Shown here in pieces: positions 21,512 through 32,743 of a DNA stretch of 64,000 nt; position 1 is the first letter of the stretch; the number at the start of each line of letters is the position of its first letter. The notes beneath the pieces were generated by a model that saw only the letters and a list, made by a program, of their open reading frames with translations, was not told the origin of the DNA and made no database searches. Made by a program: the position numbers and the translations under genes. Source of the DNA: Setoptus koraiensis (taxonomy: Eukaryota; Arthropoda); NCBI GenBank assembly GCA_048013815.1, contig CM106585.1, positions 1,984,001 through 2,048,000 of the forward strand, written 5' to 3'.

Positions 21512-24109
21512 ATGAGGTACTCAAAGCTTCTCTCATGGACACTATTTATGGTTGTATTTATAATTTATTTAACTGCAATTAAATTTGTACGTGGACAACT
21601 GCTACAACCATTGCAATTAGTGGGCCAACCAAATCAAAACATCTTATTTGAGTCCACACTAAAACAACAGCAACAGCAACAACAGCAATCGCAATTAAAG
21701 TTTCAATCGCCGTCACAACAAAATCCCCACAATAGCGTCACCAACAACATTGCTCAACAACTATCCATACAACAGCAGTCACCTTTGCAACAGCAATCAT
21801 CAGCACAGCCACAACCGCAACAATTGCAACGTCCGCAACAAGCTTTCCAAGATCAAGAGCTAATCAACAGTAATAACCATCAGTTATTAGCTAATCAAGC
21901 AAGAGCGCCGGCAACCATAGAATTTACCTATCATAATTATGATGCAATGACAAACTTAATGCACAATATTAGTAAGAATTTTCCCGATATTGTACGTGTC
22001 TACAGTATAGGTCGGTCGGTTCAAGGTGAGTGCAACCCCCCTACGACATACAACGTCTTCATTGAGTGTCTTGGTGTCGTAAATATAGCTGTAGTATGCA
22101 GTTTACGACATTTGATAAAGGGAGCGAGACAGATACAACATTTATGTGTCACATACATTGTGTCTAGCAACTGTCTACGTGATCCCGATAATGAGTCTGA
22201 TAGTTGACCGACCGGCTGACTTTGCAACTTTATTCTTGAACTTGATTGGCTTTTTGTTTACTTTTTGCATTCAACTCTGCCAGTACATTAGTAGTGTCTC
22301 TTATATAATGATTCGAATCTCATAATGAAAGGAGAGAAAAAATTATATAACATACAACATGTTGTGCAATAACAACTTTACACACTTGCATGTACTGATA
22401 GATGGCGGATAGACTGTGTCAGTCAGAGAGAAATGTTGCAATGAAAAGTCGCACAGTAGCTGCTTGCTTACCTTTGAGAAACATGCTCACGTGACTGAAT
22501 ATTTTGAATATAAATATATTCCGACACATTACATAATTGAATTGGGCAAAAATAAATCTGCATACGTGACATTTCTGCAGTGTGCGTTTGGGTCTCACGT
22601 AACACGTTATATCTTGGGTTGCGACTTTCAAAGTTGTCCCACATGGTGGCTGGCTTCGAGCAAGCCTGACAATGATCACATAATACTATCTCTGACAAGG
22701 TTTTTTCTTAATTATTATCTCTGTCTGTTATGCGATGCAGGGCGCCACTTGTGGGTGGCACTGGTCACCAAGGATCCCCAAACCGACGACCAGTTACTCA
22801 AACCAAATGTCAAGTATATCGCCAACATGCACGGGAATGAGGTCGTGGGCAGAGAGCTTTTGCTGCAGCTGCTCGTGTATCTAGTCAATTCGTACCCGTC
22901 TGACCAGTATGTCAAGTATCTCATAGATAATACACGAATACATTTGATGCCGTCCATGAATCCCGATGGCTACGAGATGGTAAGTGTCGCACAGACGAGT
23001 GGTCATCACACATGCGATGACCGATGCGATGACCACACGTCTAAATCATGCTCTTCACTCGTGATTGTCACTAAATAATAATGCTCATAAATAATCTGCA
23101 TCAAAATCCCTGCAACCTCGTCAATAGTCAGTGGAGGGCCAATGCACCAACGGAGAGGGTAGATTCAACACAAACGGCATAGATTTGAATAGAAATTTTC
23201 CCGATTTTTTCGCTCCAAACAATTTCGACAGCTCAAAAGAGCAGCCAGAAACCAAGGCTGTTCGTCTGTGGATCGACAAAATTCCCTTTGTTCTGTCCGC
23301 TAACTTGCACGGTGGGGCCCTGGTGGCATCGTTTCCGTTCGACAATCAAGCTAGCACATGTGAGTACAATTTAATCATTAAATTTTAATGTGACGCAATT
23401 TCACCGTTGCACCAATTGATGCGCGCCTATCACCAATCACCCAATATCCGTTCTAACCGCCCTTATTACCCCCAAATACCATCTACTGTACAAAGTATTT
23501 TCAGTTCTTTCAGCGCGCAGACAAAACTCACAATATTCCGCGACGCCGGACGATGACGTTTTCAAGCATCTGGCTCAAGCCTATTCATTCAATCACAAGA
23601 CCATGCATTTAGGTCAGCCATGTCCCCGAGAAAGACAAAGATTTCTCAATGGAACCACCAACGGAGCACAATGGTATTTACTGGAGGGTGGCATGCAAGA
23701 TTACAACTATTATTGGACCGGTTGTATGGAGGTCACGCTTGAGTTGTCGTGCTGCAAATATCCGCCCAAGAACGAGCTACCTGAGTTTTGGATACAAAAC
23801 AGAAAGGCTCTCATAGCTTATCTGGGAGAGGTGCATCGCGGTGTTCGGGGTCTGTTGCTGAACCCGATGGGAGTTGCGATCACCAATGGCAAATTAAAGA
23901 TCAAGGGAAGAGATTTTAGTTTCCGTGTGAGCCGTCGCGGCGAATTCTGGCGCATTCTCTTGCCAGGTCAATACACATTGCAAGCTACTGCCGATGGTTA
24001 CGAGCCCGCAGAACAAAATTTTGTTGTCAATTCGGGCCAGGTAACTTTTCTGGAGATTCACATGAAACCTGTTGCGTCGAGTGAGCCCGTGAAATATGCA
24101 GACATATAA
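21512..24109 (+). CDS. Secreted metallocarboxypeptidase of the M14 N/E/D/M subfamily
   Basis: Four exons: 21512-22025, 22741-22979, 23128-23359, 23505-24109 (introns 715, 148 and 145 nt, all GT-AG); 529 residues. Residues 1-28 look like a signal peptide ([18 protein letters not shown]). A 100-residue Gln-rich segment, unusual for the family, precedes the catalytic domain. Active-site features: [15 protein letters not shown] (zinc His and Glu), [19 protein letters not shown] (substrate-binding Asn-Arg), [11 protein letters not shown] (third zinc ligand His), [10 protein letters not shown] and the catalytic Glu in [11 protein letters not shown]. The C-terminal transthyretin-like domain is present ([14 protein letters not shown]...[20 protein letters not shown]). 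The enzyme removes C-terminal Lys/Arg from peptides, typically in the secretory path or outside the cell. The [10 protein letters not shown] form is closest to carboxypeptidases M/D, but only one catalytic unit is present and no membrane anchor is seen. All key residues are kept; likely active. Confidence 0.95.
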
Positions 24110-24113
24110 CAAA

Positions 24114-24119
24114 AATAAA
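24114..24119 (+). other. Polyadenylation signal of the carboxypeptidase gene
   Basis: AATAAA begins 5 nt after the stop codon, implying a very short 3' UTR if used. Confidence 0.55.
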
Positions 24120-24976
24120 TAGCGATCACATACAGCCAGCATAGCATTTACTCATGGAGTCAACAATAAGATTCATGACTTTCATAATACCACTGAATCG
24201 TGTATCACATTCGTAACATGAGGCCGTCATGTAGTCATAGCAATTGCAACCATTCATTGGGCTATTTACATTCGATGCCACTTGGATGGTCTCAGCGATA
24301 TAATCTGAGCAGATATTGTGGTGTCTTGATTTGATTTAGTTTGCTTTAGTAGTAGTAGTGAAAAACACAATCATGGTGCTGGTAAATATTCGTGCACCAT
24401 GAAGCCTTGTCTGTCGGTTGTCGTAGATGGAGCTTTTCTCGGCCGAGAGAAACCGTTGCGTTGATTTTTGTTTGCTGTACTGTGATCGTTCGGATAGTTG
24501 CAACCGATTCGTTTTATTCAGCGATTGTCAGCTTTTTTTCTACGAAATCACGATAACGTTTTGCATCTGATCGATCCTAAGGACAATCTAACACAGCTTC
24601 CACATTCTAACACATGGCTTCGAGTCGCAAACTCACCCTCGTTCATTTCCAATCTTCCATCTTGATTTTGCTGAGACATAGTCGTGTTGTTTGCCTCATA
24701 TTCACCAGGCCAGTTTCAATAGTATAGATCTTTTACGGCTGAGAATAATCTTGTTGCAAGTTGGTTCACTTATGAATTATCTGCACCGTAGGTCGTGCTC
24801 AAGGCTTGGGTTAAAATAGGGAAGACCTCCTAAGCATAGACATACGACAAAAGAAATATTTATCATGTTTTGATAGGTGCGGCCAGTTAGATGGTTTTAC
24901 ATTTTGCGAGCTATGTTTTTCAACAAATGACAACTACTTTTTTATCTGAAGCTGATCACACTTGTTGGGTGATTTA
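24120..24976. other. Intergenic stretch between carboxypeptidase and HEATR5 fragment
   Basis: AT-rich. I looked on the minus strand for continuation of HEATR5 and found none. No gene or notable repeat. Confidence 0.55.
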
Positions 24977-25620
24977 TTAACTAATAGTATCAGAGAGTAA
25001 AACAGAGAGTTTAAATACTTTCTCTCTACCAAGAAACTCGAACCCGACCACGAACAAATGTGATAATCGGTGTCGCAATAATTCACTTAACCAAAGTCGT
25101 AAGTCATTTAACTCTTGCGCAACACCACCACATATCCATCGACTACAAACTTGACAAGCGTTCGCAGTAATATGTGGTGGCACGTCAGGGGCGAAAGCGG
25201 GCCTGAGTGCCGAACTGACTTTAGCTTGATATTGTTCTAATATGGAATGACCTGAATATTCTCTTGCTTCTAGATGGGTGAATCTGTCTATAATCGATTG
25301 TAGCATCATCAGACCCTTCAGTCTTAGGTCATCAATAGATGAGGTAACGGCGACAAATGACATTCTTATAGGATCCGACAGATTGTTCACTAAAAAAATA
25401 TATTTTGTATTGGTTGTCGCGTTGATAGACTAGAGATAGAGATTTAGATAGAGAGTGAGTCTGGTAGTGATTCGTATGATCACAAGTACCATCGTTTTCG
25501 CTTGAATATATTTCTATGAGACGTCTCAATACTGACATTGCGTAGATCCTAGTCGTCCATCTGGGCGAACGACCCATCTGTTTCTCATCTGAGGCCTTAA
25601 AAGACTCACCTGGGTCCTCT
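24977..25620 (-). pseudogene. HEATR5: HEATR5 (HEAT-repeat protein 5) two-exon fragment
   Basis: Minus strand. The upstream exon (about 25620 down to 25490) contains GRSPRWTTRIYAMSVLRRLI, matching the conserved GRSPRW-x-TR-x-FA stretch of HEATR5A/B. A 100-nt GT-AG intron (25489-25390) leads to the second exon (25389-24977): NNLSDPIRMSFVAVTSS, GHSILEQYQAKVSSALRPAF and ITANACQVCSRWICGGV, again characteristic. The frame then drifts from the family and stops at 24977. Full HEATR5 proteins are about 2000 residues and work in clathrin/AP-1 endosomal traffic with aftiphilin partners; only about 180 residues are here, and no other exons were found within about 900 bp on either side. The covered part is open and well conserved, so the fragment may be young, or the other exons may lie beyond large introns. 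I favour a gene fragment. Confidence 0.8.
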
Positions 25621-25818
25621 GCGTTGTATCATCTGTTGCCGATTGTAATTTATTCAAGCAGTCTTGAAGTATCCGCTGTCTTCACCATCTGATACATGTT
25701 CAATCACAGATTGATTGAACATTGTTTCTCAGATATTTAAGGATTTCGATCTACAATTATTATAATTTCTCCCATATCGGAAAACAAATATTATTAATAT
25801 ATATATATCATAAGAACC
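25621..25818. other. Spacer upstream of the RING-like gene
   Basis: AT-rich, ending in a TA run (25795-25808) just before the start codon. Could include further upstream HEATR5 intron sequence on the minus strand. Confidence 0.4.
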
Positions 25819-26121
25819 ATGACCCAATGCTCAATTTGTCGAGACGATTTCCCAGACAGTGAGATCAAAAGAACGCCATGCCGACATGAAGCTTATCTTT
25901 TTATTTGCATGGCGGCTGTCTTTAATAATTCAAATTCAGCTATAAAAAAATGTTTCATTTGCCGTCAAGTTCTTACATTATGGGTGGCTAATGGGATGCC
26001 AGATGGAGCAACTTTAGAGCAGCAATCCGAGATTATAACAATAGAAGATTCGGAGACTGAACAGTTTGAGATAGATGTAATCTTGCACCATAGAAGAACC
26101 GGGATCGCAGGTGTAATCTAA
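25819..26121 (+). CDS. Small RING-finger-like protein (100 residues)
   Basis: Intronless frame from the ATG at 25819. Zinc-ligand-like residues are Cys4, Cys7 (CSIC), Cys21, His23 (CRH), Cys30, Cys45 and Cys48 (CFIC), followed by an acidic C-terminus with a possible SUMO-binding-like stretch (IITIEDSETEQFEID). The order C-x2-C ... C-x-H ... C ... C-x2-C follows a RING, but the spacing between His23 and Cys30 is one residue too long and the fifth ligand is missing, so ubiquitin-ligase activity is doubtful. It could be a degenerate RING, a small regulatory protein, or the remnant of a larger one. No close family member can be named. Confidence 0.5.
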   Translation: MTQCSICRDDFPDSEIKRTPCRHEAYLFICMAAVFNNSNSAIKKCFICRQVLTLWVANGMPDGATLEQQSEIITIEDSETEQFEIDVILHHRRTGIAGVI

Positions 26122-27399
26122 TTACTAGACAAATGGGCCAATCATCTCGAAGTAGAATGGATAAAAGCGCGTGATTTTCGTCGATTAAGAATAGAGAGAC
26201 CAACCAACCAATTACTTAATTGGTTGGTAGGTAATTAACTGATAGTTGAACATTCGTTGGCATTTATGTCAAATTCCAATTTCAACGAAAGTCCTCGTTG
26301 GCCGACTACACAAGTCATAAATTTCTAATCCTTTTTTACCACTTCAGGTAGGTTTCAGTCTCAAAGCGGCTGAAAGAGGGCACCTGAGTAGATGGTGTAT
26401 ACATGTATAAACGATCTACGTTCGTGACCTGTCTATGATCTAATTAGATCGAGAGTAGGTAATCAACTGTAGATAAAAAAGAGGCCATTCAGCGGGCTAA
26501 CAAATTGCAAAAGAGACACTTACTAATAGAACCAAGCAAAACGGTCCAATTCAGATGACACCTCTCAAGGCCCCACTATCATAGAGCCGAATGCTCGAAT
26601 AGCCTAGATGTAATATTATATATTATATAACTATATAGCTTACGAAAATGAACTGCGCTTTGCATTGCTGGATCTTTCTCGTTAGGATGCTCTGCACACT
26701 GGAAAAAAGAAATTCTCGAAAGGGATTTGCATTCGATAGGCGAGCGTTGATAACGATTTCAAAAAGATATACGTCGATAGCTTATTGGTAGGGCCAACAG
26801 AATCGGTGGTAATTCTAACTAGAAATCGGTGAAAATAGTGAGTCATTGGTCATCGATCTCTAAGGATAAAGGTGGTTATTCTCAGTCTGGTCACCTGGGT
26901 AAAAACGATGATTTTTCTGTATCGTTTTTTGATGTCAAGTGATTTCTGGCCGCTAGAGTGCAAGCACCAATGAACTTGTTCAATAAACAGTGCCTGACAG
27001 ACAACAAATAATTAATCCGAGGAGCTTCTTTGAGAGCAATTATATCTTATTTATATCCTGTCCACTCAACTACAACAACAACAACAACTGCAGCCGCAGA
27101 CATAACGCGATGCTTGGGGCTGCTCAGCGATTTGCGACCAGATCTTATTGCGATTTTAGGAATCTATTATCCAAGTGTTGACATCATTTCATCAAATCAC
27201 CGTGAGATCGACATCTCACACATGTAAATCATCAAAAATGGTTGTTTTTCAATTGATCAAAACGGTCGTGCGATTGTTGTGGAGCACTCCACATATGTTA
27301 GTTGTCTGTTACATATGAATCATATGATATGATAAATTCTGGTGGATAAGTGTTTTGCTAATCGCCTACGCTGGTAGTGAATATCCCCTCATTGCAAAG
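26122..27399. other. Intergenic region
   Basis: AT-rich. A 12-bp-arm inverted repeat lies at about 26199-26226 (ccaaccaatta / taattggttgg). A short CAA tract occurs at 27068-27088. No gene is supported on either strand. Confidence 0.55.
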
Positions 27400-28011
27400 T
27401 TAATTAAACTGTGGTGGTGCATCCTCTGCTCTGCTCCAATCGCCCGAATCATAATACCGGCAATCAACAGGTTCCGATTTCCATTGCTCCCAGTAAAATT
27501 TCAGCCGCTGAGCCACCCATTGATCCTTTTTGAAATCTGGCTGAGGGTACCTCCTTTTATAGTACCAGCAAATACTGCCGTATCTTTGACAGTCAAAGCA
27601 ATATGTAGACATGTCCTCCTCTTTTTTACAATTACCTTTATCATCATACAGCCAACACACGTGATAGTAGGATCTTATATCAAAAGGATAACCACATTCT
27701 TTGTTTTTTTTCCATTTTTCAGAATCTAGTTTCATCTTGAGCGCAATTTTTTTATCCTCTAACTGGAATTCACGGTTAGCCCTCTGTTTATACCACCAGC
27801 AAATGCCACTTTGCTCGGGACAGGCATCGCAAAAAACTGAAAAGTCCTGTTCTTTCGAACAAACTTTGTACTCGGAATTCCAATCAACGCACACATGCTG
27901 AATATCGCCCACCTGATAAGCCCTGGTTTTTCCGATTCGTCCACAGGATGTTAGCATGAACAGAGGCGCCAAGAAGATAATTAGGCCACCAATGAGGTTC
28001 GATTTGTTCAT
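27400..28011 (-). CDS. Secreted 12-cysteine protein with two tandem repeats, family unknown
   Basis: Minus-strand single exon. I place the start at the ATG at 28011 (MNKSNLIGGLIIFLAPLFML), which gives a clear signal peptide; an upstream in-frame ATG at 28032 is also possible. The mature part is about 180 residues in two copies of a module of 75-80 residues. Copy 1 begins HVCVDWNSEYKVCSKEQDFS, copy 2 HVCWLYDDKGNCKKEEDMS. Both continue with C-x2-C, ICW[WY]YK-x-R, a charged amphipathic stretch ending in WK, and a last Cys followed by a Tyr. Each has six cysteines at matching places, so three disulfides per module are likely. I do not recognise the family. The secretion signal and disulfide-rich design suggest an extracellular role. 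It stands alone, with no paralog in the window. Confidence 0.72.
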   Translation of the reverse strand: MNKSNLIGGLIIFLAPLFMLTSCGRIGKTRAYQVGDIQHVCVDWNSEYKVCSKEQDFSVFCDACPEQSGICWWYKQRANREFQLEDKKIALKMKLDSEKWKKNKECGYPFDIRSYYHVCWLYDDKGNCKKEEDMSTYCFDCQRYGSICWYYKRRYPQPDFKKDQWVAQRLKFYWEQWKSEPVDCRYYDSGDWSRAEDAPPQFN

Positions 28012-30299
28012 CTTGATTTCATGAGGCTGCACACAAACTTGCTATTTAATATTTATCAATAATTCATGATTGATCAAAGTTCAATTGCTGCCGTCGTGCA
28101 CTTAGATCATTCGCAATATCAAATGTCTAGATGAGATTGTACTTTCACTTGATTGATTCACCGAGAATCGCCGTCGACGTTCAAACTACTGACAGCATAC
28201 ATTTGTTCATTTGTGATAGTCACTCACGAATGAATGATCTCACAATTTCAAGAGCAATCTACAACGGTGAGCGATTTTAGATTATCAAGTTTAATTTGAG
28301 TTGAGAGTGCTAACTGGTTGCTGTCAATAGTCTCGACAGCATGAGATTCAATTTACAGTCAGCCAGTCTCTGGGTTGAAAATGATCTGCAAGCCACATGA
28401 AATTTCTACATGAAATGGAGCACACTTTCTATTGGAATTAATTTTAGCAAGACGTCAGATTCAATGTGTGCCTGTTCTGATGATTAAATCATCTTTATCT
28501 CGGGCTGCATATACGGGCAAAGTTTTGTAACTTAGTCATAATAGCATGCGAGATCAGACATTACAAAAGTCCGATAATTCTAGCACACATATGGATTTGT
28601 GGTATTTTACATTTGTATATTGTGGATATTCACAGATATTCCATTGAAGCAGATGCATTGAATAGGCCTAGCAAGCCGACAATAATGTACGAGCAATTAA
28701 GTTATTGGCCGCAGTTGGCTCATTTATAGAATCGCCTAGCGAACCAGTGAGTAGTCTTTTAATAAAAATCAAGCGCTTAATATCTTGTGATAACTTGCTC
28801 GTAAGAGGAGCTATTTTTGGGATTTGTCTGGGTCTCTCAAGTTGAGAGTCTCAAGTGGGGCGCTATCGGTGGCGGGCTCGGTTTGCGAATGGCTCGAAAT
28901 GGCCAGAGGGGCCGATGCACTAACATTTTGAGATGTGGTGCATGCTTGTCATGCTGGCTTGTAACCATGGTGTGACATGTATGGCGGATAGCGTGGCTTG
29001 TCGGCGGACGGGAGAGTTGGGGGCGACTAGTTCAATTTGGCTTGTCATCATAAATTATATCGGACATATTGCCTATGGGTCGAGCATGTCGTTAATAATA
29101 ATATTGGCATCAGCATACGACAACTAATAACTTATCTCCGGCTAACGAAGCTCGCAACATATTGCAAGATGAATATTTGTCAATGTAGACTGGACATATT
29201 GTCAAGAGCAGTTATATTACATTGGCGATTGGCGATTCGCTATTCGCTATTCGCTATTCGCCATTTACGATTCGCCGTTTGCCGTTCGAGAAACACTCAG
29301 TGCTAATCTATTTGGCATTTAACATTATTATGTAACATGACGTATTGAGAGTATTGCAAATGTTGACTAATGATATACACTGTCTGGCCAAATCAATTTT
29401 AACAGTGTGTCCCAATAATAGTTGTGTGCCTTTACTTTTACTTTGCTTAGCGAGCGAAAGAGGCCGCAAAATGCAGACACAGAAGATGATCACTGAGTAA
29501 AACAAAAGACACAACCATTTAAATGGCCAGCTGATATTACACAAATTTAACATGATTGTGAGATGTATTGCAGCATGAGCAAATTGAGGCCCAACTGAGA
29601 AGCAATATAGTTAATGGACAGATAGCGGTGATCAGATGAGAGGCCAGCATGTTTGTTTATGTCAATGCAAATCTTTCTAAGATGACAATTTATTTATTGC
29701 AAGGCACACATACATAAATTTATACCGTGCTATAGTGATGGTATGTAAACAAGTGAGCACAAACATCCGATTGTTGTCTGGTTCACCAAGACAAAACAAT
29801 AAGACAATTTGAGGATAAACATAAACAAGCCGGGGATCACTCGAGCGAGACAGTTTGATTTATTCCTTGTCATACTACCAATAGTGGTATCACCAATAGT
29901 GGCGCTGTCTGGCCAGTTGAGCTTGCCTGTTGTCGGCCCCTGCTACAATAATCACAAATAATCTGACAACTGAACAGTTTAGAATTTTGATTAGCTGTCA
30001 CTGTGCATGTTGATCAAAACCAAATTGCTATGGTCAAAATAAAATGACTGTATTAATCAATGATCTTTATCTCATCGTTCACATTCATTTAGCTGCACAG
30101 ACAAACCAATCGACAAATAAATTATTACGCATCGTTGTGGGCACATCTTTAAATACGACTAATACATTGTTCAGTTCAGTTCTTTGGTAGCATTGATAAG
30201 CTACCAGTTATCTATCAGTTTCTATGTTTTGCTCAAATTCATTCAAATCGAAAGTGTGCTCTATTTCATGCAAGAGTTGGTGCACCGAAGACTGAATGA
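28012..30299. other. Start of the gene desert (28.0-30.3 kb)
   Basis: No gene supported. Contains a palindromic ctctcaagttgagag word near 28837, tandem ttcgctattcgctattcgc at 29235-29262, and one TTATGTAA word near 29328. Confidence 0.6.
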
Positions 30300-30536
30300 A
30301 CACCATATTGGCAATATGATATTGCACCGGCTCAGTTAGAGTATGCTATCAACGATTCCAATGCTGGAGAAATAAAATTTTTCAAAGTAATTTTAAATGT
30401 GCCATACGATATAAGACGAACACAACTCGCTTGTCCACAAATGCGAGGCCAATTTAGAGGATCCAGAAGAAACTGTAATCAAAAAGCATTTTGTGTTGCC
30501 CAGATCAAAGCCAAAGATGGGACGGATTTCGAATAA
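30300..30536 (+). pseudogene. Possible protein remnant or isolated exon, unrecognised
   Basis: A 78-codon open frame lies between a TGA at 30297 and a TAA at 30534-30536, without a good start codon. It reads plausibly as protein (TPYWQYDIAPAQLEYAINDS ... FKVILNVPYDIRRTQLACPQ ... CNQKAFCVAQIKAKDG) and is not repeat-derived. It could be an internal exon or a decayed gene. No family recognised. Confidence 0.25.
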
Positions 30537-32133
30537 TTAACCGTGATCAACAGCAAGTGGTGTGGTTGTCTCAATTATTCTAACCAGACCAGATGAACCG
30601 GATGAATAGTTGCCAAATTTTGCCAATTTTACCAACACAATCCTTAAAAGTAAACTAAACTGATGCTTATAAGGAAGGAAGTGCACGCTTGCAACCGAGA
30701 TAAATAAACGAAAACTGTTATAAATAAACCAGTTGAAAGTATCCAGTGGAAACTGTCCATCTGTCTATGTGTGAGCGGACTCAAAAATGTTGTCGTGTGC
30801 AAAGCATTGATGCCAGTTAGTTAAGGTCATCACTTGGCATCTATTACACTTGAAAGAATGTTTAATCTAGCGTGATAGTGAATTGATCTCATTGTTGCGC
30901 GCAAATCTCTATGATTTCATCAACGAGCTAACTGATCGTATGGTCTCATCCGACAATCTCGCTTCGATAATGGTACCGATTGAGTTGGCTCGAGTGCCCA
31001 GGAGATTTTAATCTTGCACATAGTGAGGCCTCCATGGCGAGCCGCTTCTCCACCTCTGACCAACTAACCAATCTTTCGAAATGGATCACATGGATTAACA
31101 ACCACTAACACTGGCACTCATTTCGAGCTGATTCTTTCTCATCAGAGTGTTGTGCACAGTGTAGAAGATTTACCTATCGGCACAATGGTCACTCTTTTGT
31201 TTTCACCGTCCAAACCTGAAGCATAACATTTCATTGATGAATTCGTGATCGTTCATATACAATACAGAGCCCACCATAGCTACCGGCGGTAATTAAATCA
31301 CGCAGGTATCCATGGTCTGATGCACTCGTAAATATGTTATTACTGTTATTGGTACTATTACAGTGATTGTATGTGGGCTGAGATTTGCTGAGATTGTTGA
31401 CGAACGCAAACAAAACAATCTGTAGAAAGTGGCCCAATGTATGCACTTAAACTCAATTTAAATTTTGAAATATTACCCAAACTTTCAACTCAACTTTCAT
31501 GTGTAATGTCCGTTATTTTGTTTGTTGGTCCGACATAAAACAACTGAAACAGAAACAATCTTGTAAAATTGTTTTGTTACGTAACAACTCGATGGTAACA
31601 CACTGTCGGAATATGAACGTTCAGTTGTGTGTAAGGTTATTTTTGTTATGAGCATTGTGCATTTAGTGAGTAGTGGAGATGCAGACAATGGAGAAGAATG
31701 CGTTTTGAGTTGTTGTTTTTGTTTGCAAACAGTGAAAACAATTGGCGTAGAGAAGAGAAGAATGACCAAAATGAAAAGAAACGGTCCCTTCTGTGATGCA
31801 GTAAACTGCTGTTTTGCTCGCTCTTTTCACCGTTATGTGCCTTGTGTGTCTATCCAAGCATACACACCATGGGGCCCAGATATATATATCCCGCCATATG
31901 TTACTCTTGACCATGTTATTGGTATTGGTATGACGGCCACTTTCTAATCTCTCTTCAGTTAGCTTGCCGAGCTATTACATAATAGTTACTTGTATCGGGC
32001 AACCATCGGGCAAGTTGCAACGCTTAAACGGGGTAACAAGTGAACTGGCGTTGCTACATTGAACTTGTCAACTTGTTACTACTAACTGTCTTACCAACTG
32101 ACCAGCTGAGCAGCCCATTCTTTGACAAGTTTT

Positions 32134-32175
32134 CACTATTATGTAATCACTATTATGTAATCACTATTATGTAAT
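32134..32175 (+). repeat. Three exact 14-bp tandem units with TTATGTAA
   Basis: cactattatgtaat three times without mismatch. Each unit carries the word TTATGTAA, which resembles a PAR/E4BP4-type bZIP site. Confidence 0.95.
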
Positions 32176-32708
32176 CGCGGTTTGTTTTTCGGTGGCTTGT
32201 CCGTTGCATTTGGCGATACTGCTGCTTGGGATGGTTCAAGATACGCTCAACTGAAATAGACGCATTACATTGCTACAATACCAGCGATACATATGCGGAC
32301 GTATTTGTTGACCTGGGCGCCCGTTGTTGCTGGCCGTTGCATCCATTGCAACGGCCACAGAAAATATCAATGATATACGACTCGTATAATACGCGATGTA
32401 TATCTGGCTCGCTGTACCGTTGGCGGACACACAATTGCTTTGTCATCACGATAGCGGTGGTTGTTGTTGTTGTTGTTGCTGCTGCTGTCGTTGTTGTTGT
32501 TGTTGTTGTTGTCATGAAAACGTGATGACGTAACACACAGTATAGATAGTTGTTGTTTGTATTGCGTTATATGCGTTCAGTGTTGATGGTCAGCGTGCAA
32601 GTTTCTTTGTGCAAGCATGTAAAATTCTTCTCGCTCTCGCTTGCCGTTTTGGCTGCCATATGTATGCCGTCAGTCGGCTATATGGCGGTCGTATATGTGC
32701 TCGTAGAT

Positions 32709-32743
32709 GGTGCTATATGGCCATTCGGTGACCATATAGCACC
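32709..32743. repeat. Hairpin with 12-bp stem, 11-nt loop
   Basis: ggtgctatatgg (32709-32720) pairs exactly with ccatatagcacc (32732-32743). Confidence 0.9.

Noticed and set aside
30997-31200. GDFN motif in an open frame, reminiscent of a LINE endonuclease
   Set aside because: Only one four-residue motif; no other endonuclease or reverse-transcriptase motif nearby.
31627-31947. 106-codon open frame with several Cys
   Set aside because: Irregular Cys spacing, no domain, and sequence typical of surrounding non-coding DNA.
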